Shown here: in pieces, positions 6,484 to 11,966 of the stretch | Numbering within the stretch: the stretch's first letter is position 1 | How the letters are laid out: each line of letters begins with the position of its first letter | NCBI GenBank assembly: GCA_024763405.1 | Contig: JANTFQ010000039.1 | Coordinates: 1 to 11,966, forward strand | Direction of reading: 5' to 3' | DNA from: Calditrichaceae bacterium | Lineage (GTDB): Bacteria > Calditrichota > Calditrichia > Calditrichales > Calditrichaceae | DNA length: 11,966 bases | Position numbers and translations under genes: made by a program | The notes under the pieces: generated by a model | The model's input: only the letters and a program-made list of their open reading frames with translations | Told to the model about the DNA's origin: nothing | Databases searched by the model: none

Positions 6484-7256
6484 TAATTTTCTCCACTCGT
6501 TTTAAGTTTGCTGACCAGTAATTCGATTTCGGTATTTTCATCAATTAAAATACCGGGATCGAGACTTTGCTTCAAAATGGTTTCGGGGAGTATGTCGTCA
6601 CGTTCTTCATATTCCAGCTTAATTTTTTTTACTCCAAGCAGATGCAACTGTTTTTTGGCCGCGTCTAATGATTTTTTAACAAGATACGGAATCGTAGGCT
6701 GTTTTGGGAAAGGACCGAGACTGATTGTCAGATCAATGGGAACGGCTTGCTTAATTTCCTGACCGGCGGGATAAGACTGCGAAATCACCACTCCGGCCAA
6801 AGATATATCGGAATATTCATATAACTTTGCACCCGTTTTCAATCCGTATGATTTCAATATAAGTTCGGCGTCCCGTGGGGATTTATAAAATAAGTTGGGC
6901 ATAATAATCGGTTTTTCGCCGATGCTGACTTTAAGATAAACGTGGCGGCCCTCTTTTACCGTGGTAAAGGGAAGCGGCATCTGTTCTACAACGGTTCCTG
7001 CCGGGTAGTGGGCGTCGTAAACAGAATCGGTAACAATTACCTGAAATCCGGATTGGGTGAGTTTCTGCTCTGCTTCTGCATACGGAAGCTCGACCACATC
7101 AATCAATTCAACCTCTTCGCCAAGCCGAACGTACCAGGGCATTATCACCTTGTCAACCAGCACGACAAACAGAAACAACAGGATAAGATAAAGCAGCCAG
7201 CGTACCAGGCGATGGTTGAAAACTGTTTTAAAATCGATCATTTTTTTAATTTCCAC
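6483..7256 (-). CDS. Membrane-anchored protein with three PASTA domains, no kinase domain
   Basis: This 257-residue protein has a short basic cytoplasmic N-terminus, one transmembrane helix at about 18-38 (WLLYLILLFLFVVLVDKVIM region) and three consecutive PASTA domains outside the membrane at about 49-114, 115-182 and 183-250. Each has the usual Pro-containing opening (ELPYAEAE, MPNLFYKSPRDAE, IPYLVKKSLDAA) and a P-G turn before a closing strand (HYPAGTVV, SYPAGQEI, SLDPGILI). PASTA domains bind peptidoglycan fragments in Ser/Thr kinases and some penicillin-binding proteins; here neither enzyme domain is attached, so it may act as a cell-wall-binding accessory protein (inference). The start is uncertain: GTG at 7256 is used here, but ATG at 7241-7239 (Met6), preceded by GGA with a 10-base spacer, is an equally good candidate. 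It lies 14 bp after dtd and overlaps rpe by one base. Confidence 0.88.
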   Translation of the reverse strand: MEIKKMIDFKTVFNHRLVRWLLYLILLFLFVVLVDKVIMPWYVRLGEEVELIDVVELPYAEAEQKLTQSGFQVIVTDSVYDAHYPAGTVVEQMPLPFTTVKEGRHVYLKVSIGEKPIIMPNLFYKSPRDAELILKSYGLKTGAKLYEYSDISLAGVVISQSYPAGQEIKQAVPIDLTISLGPFPKQPTIPYLVKKSLDAAKKQLHLLGVKKIKLEYEERDDILPETILKQSLDPGILIDENTEIELLVSKLKTSGEN

Positions 7257-7270
7257 ATAAAATTCATTTA

Positions 7271-7711
7271 CTATCTGCTGTCAATTATCAATGTAACCGG
7301 ACCGTCGTTAATAAGTTCCACATCCATCATCGCGCCGAATACACCGCATTCAACTTTTACTTTAGATAATTTCAACCATTTCACAAAATATTCATATAGC
7401 GCCTTGCCTTTTTCCGGCTCCGCGGCATTAATAAAACTGGGCCGTCTGCCCTTTTTCGTATTGCCGAGTAGAGTGAACTGGGAAACCGCAAGAACACTTC
7501 CTTCCGTCTCAATGAGAGAGCGGTTCATCTTGCCTTCGCGGTCATTAAAAATACGCAGATTGATACATTTTTCGGCGCACCATTCGGCGTCTTTCTTTGT
7601 ATCGTCTTTATCCACGCCAATGAGTAGCAGCAAGCCCGGTCCGATTTGCGAGGCAAGCGCATCCTGAATGTGTACCGAAGCACGTTTAACGCGCTGAACG
7701 ACAATTTTCAT
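7271..7711 (-). CDS. dtd: D-aminoacyl-tRNA deacylase (DTD)
   Basis: This 146-residue protein is full length for the DTD family. It hydrolyses D-aminoacyl-tRNAs (and glycyl-tRNA-Ala), removing D-amino acids before they reach the ribosome. The two active-site signatures are present: SQFTLL at 77-82, and NDGPVT at 135-140, containing the Gly137-Pro138 chirality-selecting cis-proline element. The N-terminal MKIVVQRVKRASV is also typical. The ATG at 7711-7709 overlaps the TGA stop of dnaE in the classic ATGA arrangement, so translation is probably coupled. The TAG stop at 7273-7271 is 14 bp before the PASTA gene. Confidence 0.97.
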   Translation of the reverse strand: MKIVVQRVKRASVHIQDALASQIGPGLLLLIGVDKDDTKKDAEWCAEKCINLRIFNDREGKMNRSLIETEGSVLAVSQFTLLGNTKKGRRPSFINAAEPEKGKALYEYFVKWLKLSKVKVECGVFGAMMDVELINDGPVTLIIDSR

Positions 7712-10700
7712 CGTTCACGCACCTGAATTTTAAGCTGTTCCAGGCCCAGAATTTTATCTATCTCCGTCAGTGTATTAAAAGATAAACTAATTTTAATAGA
7801 GTTGGACACAAGCCGGAACGGTTCGCCTCCGTTCATTTGCAAATCAAAGAAAACCCGACTTTTTCCCGGACTGGATTTTAGAACGGTTTTTAGGTGGTGC
7901 AATTTATCACTGTCTATTTTATCCTTGTTAATGCGCATCAGCAGGGATTCGGTTAAATTTTCAGGTACCTGCTCCATCGGCATAATCTGGTCGCCGATGA
8001 GTTTGATGGGACTATCGGTTAAACTGGTACCGGAACTCAGTTTTCCCACGACCATCACCATATTGTCCGCTTTTAAAAACGGTTCAAACATCGGATAAAC
8101 CGAACTGAATACCACGATTTCATAGGTGCGTTTAAAATCCTCAATTTTGACGAAAGCCATCTTCTGCTGCTTTTTATCGAGAATGGTACGCATCTCGATG
8201 ATTTGTCCACAGACCTGCAGTACAGAGGGCGGTTTTATCTTGCTTTCTTCTTCCTCTTCCGCAGGCAGGTAATCGTCAATAGGTGTGCTGAAAAGCTGTA
8301 CCACGGAGCGGTAACGCTCCAGCGGATGACCTGAAATATAGAAACCAAGCAGTTCTTTTTCCTTCTTCAGTTTTTCCATCACCGACCATTCCGGGACATC
8401 CGGCAGTTCAGGATAGGAAACCAGGCTGTCTGTCTGTTCCGCCGCGCCGGCGCCTCCAAACAGGCTCAGTTGATTTTTATTGCGGTTTTTCTCGCCCTGC
8501 ATATCCTGGGCAAAGGAGGAAGCCTTTTCGATGGAATGAAAAAGCTGCGCCCGGCTGCCTTCCAACGAATCCAGCGCTCCGGCCTGTATCAGGCTTTCCA
8601 GAACTTTTTTATTGACGAGACGTAAATCCACCCGTTTCAAAAGATCGAAAATATTTTGAACAGGACCTTCTTCTTCACGTGCCTGCACGATGGACGCAAT
8701 AGCGCCCGCACCCACATTTTTAATGGCTTCCATTCCAAAAGCTATCACATCTTTTTCGATGGGGACAAAATGCCCCTCGCTGTAATTCACATCCGGCGCT
8801 TTAATTTTTAAACCAATTTTTTTACACTCGTCCATCAAAATCATTACCCGGTCACCGTTGTTCATTTCGGTGGTTAAGTTGGCAGACATAAATTCGGCCG
8901 GATAATGCGTTTTAAGGTAGGCCGTTTGATAGGCGATTATGGCATAGGCCGCGGAATGGGATTTATTAAAACCATACTGGGCAAATTTTACGATTAATTC
9001 AGCAATTTCCTTTGCCGTCTTCTTTTCAATGCCGTTCCCGATGCATCCGGCGATGAATTTATCCCGCTGCTCTTCCATCACCTCTTTCTTCTTTTTACCC
9101 ATCGCGCGGCGCATTAAATCCGCTTGGGCCAGGGAAAAACCGCCGAGGTCAGATGCGATACGCATCACCTGTTCCTGGTAAACAATAATGCCGTACGTCT
9201 CTTTAAGGATTGGCTCCAAGTCGGGATGCAGATATTCAATTTTATGGCGACCGTATTTACGGTCGATGAATTCATCGATCATACTCATAGGACCGGGACG
9301 ATAGAGCGCGTTCATCGCGATGAGGTCTTCGATACGGCTCGGTTTGAGCTTTTTCAGATATTCCTGCATACCGGAACTTTCGAACTGAAAGACGCCAACC
9401 GTTAAACCGTCGCCAAATAACTTGAAGGTTTTTTTATCATCGAGCGGTGCTTCACTTACCGAAAACTTTTTGCCGATGCGTTTACTTATCAGCTTTTCTG
9501 CCTTCTGAATCACCGTTAAGTTTCGCAGACCGAGAAAATCCATCTTCAGCAGTCCAATAGCCTCGCTCCAGCCCATCGTCCACTGCGTGGCAATGTCGCC
9601 TTCTTTTGTTTTAAACAGGGGTACGTAATTATCGGTTTCTTCCGGGGTAATGATGACACCGGCGGCGTGAATGGAAGTATGACGTGCAATGCCTTCCAGG
9701 GTAAGCGCGTATTTAAACAATTCCTTTAACTGTGGGTCATCCCGTTCGGCGAGCTCTTTAATTTCAGGAACCTCTTCAAGCGCCTTTTGCAAGGGCATTC
9801 CTTTTCCAGCTTTGGCCGGAATCATCTTGGAAATCATATCGGCCTGCTGAATAGGAATTTTAAGAACACGGGAGACATCACGCACTACCCCTTTGGAGGC
9901 CATCGTTCCGAACGTAATAATCTGTGCCACATTTTTACGGCCGTATTTTTCCTTCACGTATTCGATGACTTCGTCCCGGCGTTCCACACAAAAATCAATA
10001 TCTATATCCGGCATACTGATTCGATCGGGATTTAGAAAGCGTTCGAACAGTAAATCGTATTTGAGCGGGTCGACCTGCGTAATTCCTAAATTATAGGAAA
10101 CAATACTGCCGGCTGCGGAACCACGACCCAGGCCGACCGGGATATCCTGCGCTTTGGCGGCATTGATAAAATCCTGGGTGATTAAAAAGTAACCGGCAAA
10201 CCCCATATGCTTGATTACGCCCAATTCATAATCAATACGCTTTTTTACTTCTTCGGTCATTTCGGGATAATTTTGCTCCGCGCCGCGGTAGGTCAGCCGT
10301 TTTAAATACTCATCCGGCGTAATATCCCCTTCTGCGTCGGGAATGGGAAACTCAGGCAGATAGCGGTTACTAAAATCTACCTCAAAATCAATCTTTTCCT
10401 CGATGGCTAAGGTGTTTTCCAGAACCTCGGGTTTATCCTTAAACATCTGGTACATTTCATCCGGAGATTTTAAATAGAGCTCTTCGGTGCCGTAACGCAT
10501 CCGGTTGGGGTCGTCCCGATCCTTACCCGTTTGCAGACAAAGCAAAATATCGTGTGCCTCGTGATCGCCCTTGTTAACATAATGATTATCATTGGTGGCG
10601 ATAACCGGAACCCCCATCTCTTTTGCCAACGCATACATTTGAGGATAGACCGAAGCTTCTTCGGGAATATGATGGTTTTGAATTTCAAAATAGAAATCTT

Positions 10701-11202
10701 CACCGAATATTTCCAGATACTCCTCGGCGGCTTTTATGGCCTGCTCACGCTGCCCCCGCCTTAATTTATAGGGCACTTCCCCTTTCATACAGGCGGTTGT
10801 GGCAATCAGCCCTTCGGAGAATTCTCTGAGAATCGCTTTATCGATACGTGGTTTGTAGTACATACCTTCGAGATAGGCGCGGGAGCTGAGTTTAATCAGA
10901 TTTTTAAAGCCGGTTTCATTTTTTGCGAGAAGAACGAGATGATAGGAATGCGATTCGCCCTCTACCGCCTTACGCAGCTGTCGTTCTCTCGGGGCAATAT
11001 AGGCTTCCATTCCCAAAATGGGTTTGATTCCCGCTTTTTTAGCTTCATCAAAAAACTCCAAAGCGCCGAACATATTACCGTGATCGGTAATGGCCAGGGC
11101 TTTCATATTTAATTCGGAGGCACGCTGTACCATTTCTTTTATTTTGCCGGCCCCGTCTAATAAGGAATAACTGGTGTGACTATGAAGGTGTACAAATGAC
11201 AA
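7708..11202 (-). CDS. dnaE: DNA polymerase III subunit alpha (DnaE1 type)
   Basis: This 1164-residue protein is the replicative DNA polymerase catalytic subunit and close to E. coli DnaE in length. Domains in order: PHP at 1 to about 270; catalytic palm/thumb/fingers about 280-830, with GLGRGSAAGS at 357-366, the catalytic aspartates D401 and D403 in PDIDIDF, and D555 in KMDFLG; HhH/duplex-binding about 830-900; OB fold about 990-1075; C-terminal tau-binding region to the end. An internal beta-clamp motif QLSLF is at 911-915 (bases 8472-8458). PHP ligand positions appear intact: H7, H9, D40/H41, E66, H88, C138, D205, H207. The start is TTG at 11202: it gives the canonical SFVHLHSHT opening, and an in-frame TAG at 11226-11224 with no ATG between excludes an earlier start. 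A weak GGA lies 7 bases upstream. It is first in a six-gene cluster. Confidence 0.97.
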   Translation of the reverse strand: MSFVHLHSHTSYSLLDGAGKIKEMVQRASELNMKALAITDHGNMFGALEFFDEAKKAGIKPILGMEAYIAPRERQLRKAVEGESHSYHLVLLAKNETGFKNLIKLSSRAYLEGMYYKPRIDKAILREFSEGLIATTACMKGEVPYKLRRGQREQAIKAAEEYLEIFGEDFYFEIQNHHIPEEASVYPQMYALAKEMGVPVIATNDNHYVNKGDHEAHDILLCLQTGKDRDDPNRMRYGTEELYLKSPDEMYQMFKDKPEVLENTLAIEEKIDFEVDFSNRYLPEFPIPDAEGDITPDEYLKRLTYRGAEQNYPEMTEEVKKRIDYELGVIKHMGFAGYFLITQDFINAAKAQDIPVGLGRGSAAGSIVSYNLGITQVDPLKYDLLFERFLNPDRISMPDIDIDFCVERRDEVIEYVKEKYGRKNVAQIITFGTMASKGVVRDVSRVLKIPIQQADMISKMIPAKAGKGMPLQKALEEVPEIKELAERDDPQLKELFKYALTLEGIARHTSIHAAGVIITPEETDNYVPLFKTKEGDIATQWTMGWSEAIGLLKMDFLGLRNLTVIQKAEKLISKRIGKKFSVSEAPLDDKKTFKLFGDGLTVGVFQFESSGMQEYLKKLKPSRIEDLIAMNALYRPGPMSMIDEFIDRKYGRHKIEYLHPDLEPILKETYGIIVYQEQVMRIASDLGGFSLAQADLMRRAMGKKKKEVMEEQRDKFIAGCIGNGIEKKTAKEIAELIVKFAQYGFNKSHSAAYAIIAYQTAYLKTHYPAEFMSANLTTEMNNGDRVMILMDECKKIGLKIKAPDVNYSEGHFVPIEKDVIAFGMEAIKNVGAGAIASIVQAREEEGPVQNIFDLLKRVDLRLVNKKVLESLIQAGALDSLEGSRAQLFHSIEKASSFAQDMQGEKNRNKNQLSLFGGAGAAEQTDSLVSYPELPDVPEWSVMEKLKKEKELLGFYISGHPLERYRSVVQLFSTPIDDYLPAEEEEESKIKPPSVLQVCGQIIEMRTILDKKQQKMAFVKIEDFKRTYEIVVFSSVYPMFEPFLKADNMVMVVGKLSSGTSLTDSPIKLIGDQIMPMEQVPENLTESLLMRINKDKIDSDKLHHLKTVLKSSPGKSRVFFDLQMNGGEPFRLVSNSIKISLSFNTLTEIDKILGLEQLKIQVRER

Positions 11203-11568
11203 AGTTGAATCCGTTCTATATAACTAATTAAATATTTGTAAGTTAGGTGGTTTTAATGCGGAATTTACCGCTCTCACAATTTAAAAGAATGGTCTTTCCA
11301 TTGCAAAAGAATCTGAACAATCAAAGATAATATTTTCATTGATTTTATTTTAATCTCCTTCGTGGGCTTCTTGAGCTTTAAGGGAAAAAATGCAACGGTA
11401 CGTCAGTTAGACGCATAAATAAAAAAAACAGATTTGGGAATTTTACTAAACGGTACGAATCCATTATGACTTCGTACCGAATTCCGTTGTAATTTTTCAT
11501 TTTGAATCGAAATAAAGATTCAGTAATTTTAGGGTCTGAATTAAAATTTAGTTTGATAGGAGAATAGA
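11203..11568. promoter_or_regulatory. Divergent dnaE/DUF1015 intergenic region
   Basis: This 366-bp AT-rich region holds no convincing gene. It must carry promoters for dnaE (minus) and the DUF1015 gene (plus). Its most distinctive content is three copies of CGGTACG: 11396-11402 and 11451-11457 in direct orientation and 11473-11479 inverted, the last two forming a perfect 9-bp hairpin. A second inverted repeat, TGAATC (11503-11508) and GATTCA (11517-11522), lies closer to the DUF1015 start. On the minus strand TTGTGA and TTAAAA are 17 bases apart upstream of dnaE, a weak promoter candidate. Confidence 0.4.
11451..11479. promoter_or_regulatory. Perfect 9-bp inverted repeat, candidate operator or leader hairpin
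   Basis: CGGTACGAA (11451-11459) and TTCGTACCG (11471-11479) are exact reverse complements around an 11-base spacer. Together with the extra direct copy AACGGTACG at 11394-11402 this looks like a protein-binding site cluster about 90-175 bp upstream of the DUF1015 start. No T-run follows closely enough to call a terminator. Confidence 0.5.
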
Positions 11569-11966
11569 ATGTCTGTAATTAAACCTTTTAAAGGCCTCAG
11601 GCCGGCAGCGGATTTAGCACAAAAAGTCGCATCCCCACCCTACGATGTTTTAAACAGTGCGGAAGCGCGTCAAATGGCCTCCGAAAATCCGTACACCTTT
11701 CTGCATATTAATAAGCCTGAAATCGATTTACCGGAAGATATTGATACGCACAGTAAGGCCGTTTATGAAAAAGGAGCCGAGAATCTTCAACGTTTCATTA
11801 AAGAAGGTATCCTGCTACAGGATACGAAAGCCTGCTTTTATATTTACCGGCAGATTATGGGTGAGCACAGCCAGATTGGCCTGGTTGCCGGTGCGTCCGT
11901 GGAAGAATACAAACAGGACCTCATAAAAAAACACGAATTAACCCGTGCCGATAAAGAAGAGGATCG
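11569..11966 (+). CDS. DUF1015 family protein, N-terminal part (3' end beyond the window)
   Basis: The ATG at 11569 opens a reading frame that stays open to the window edge (132 residues). It begins MSVIKPFKGLRPA, then has KVASPPYDVLNSAEAR at 19-34, NPYTFLHINKPEIDLP at 40-55, YEKGAENLQRFI at 66-77 and KKHELTRADKEEDR at the very end. These are characteristic conserved blocks of the DUF1015 family (usually about 400 residues), whose biochemical role is not established; homologues often sit near serine-biosynthesis genes such as serA and serC, which is family knowledge and not seen here. AGGAG at 11558-11562 with a 6-base spacer gives a strong ribosome-binding site. It is divergent from dnaE. 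Confidence 0.88.
   Translation, partial: MSVIKPFKGLRPAADLAQKVASPPYDVLNSAEARQMASENPYTFLHINKPEIDLPEDIDTHSKAVYEKGAENLQRFIKEGILLQDTKACFYIYRQIMGEHSQIGLVAGASVEEYKQDLIKKHELTRADKEED

Noticed and set aside
6942..7667. 241-residue plus-strand frame antisense to the PASTA and dtd genes
   Set aside because: It lies across two genes with clear family motifs on the other strand; the translation has no recognisable domain and reads as a shadow.
9124..9405. 93-residue plus-strand frame inside dnaE
   Set aside because: It is antisense to conserved polymerase core sequence and has no domain or start signal.
11258..11271. GCGG...CCGC hairpin upstream of dnaE
   Set aside because: The stem is only 4 bp with a 6-base loop and is easily expected by chance.

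Overview
The window reads as a chromosomal, housekeeping-rich stretch of a Gram-negative bacterium, probably of the FCB superphylum (Calditrichota/KSB1-like or a relative). The main reasons are a PorV/PorQ-family outer-membrane protein, several Sec signal peptides, an FCB-type NFACT protein, a DUF1015 protein and a kinase-less PASTA membrane protein next to rpe. Phylum placement is inference from protein style only. GTG and TTG starts are common (five of the eight complete genes), and Shine-Dalgarno sequences of the AGGA/GGAG type are visible for many genes.

Left part (1-3400): the 5' end of a YicC-family endoribonuclease gene runs off the left edge on the minus strand. It is divergent from a plus-strand NFACT (RqcH/Tae2-like) gene, which is followed by an exported TPR-repeat protein. 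The 236-bp gap between those two plus-strand genes looks like an inserted small non-autonomous element: 10-bp direct repeats outside, inverted repeats inside, and a 26-bp GC/CT-rich palindrome in the middle. Removing it would leave the two genes 14 bp apart.

Middle (3400-4240): a tail-to-tail junction and a gene-poor stretch surround one small secreted protein of unknown function. Two more dispersed-repeat-like sequences lie here (an ATTCCC-N8-GGGAAT hairpin and a ~73-bp imperfect snap-back element with GTCA ends), plus a short octamer tandem repeat just upstream of the secreted-protein gene.

Right part (4241-11202): six minus-strand genes are packed with gaps of 14 bp or less or with overlaps. 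In transcription order they are dnaE (DNA polymerase III alpha), dtd (D-aminoacyl-tRNA deacylase), a membrane-anchored three-PASTA protein, rpe (ribulose-phosphate 3-epimerase), a dolichol/polyprenol-kinase-like integral membrane protein, and the PorV/PorQ-like protein. They are probably one operon joining replication, translation quality control, pentose-phosphate metabolism and envelope functions.

Right edge (11203-11966): a 366-bp divergent intergenic region with three copies of a CGGTACG motif separates dnaE from a plus-strand DUF1015 gene that runs off the window. I see no CRISPR array, RNA gene, phage gene, transposase or defence system. The most notable non-ordinary signals are the intergenic repeat elements, the CGGTACG motif set and the DK-for-DR change in the NFACT protein.
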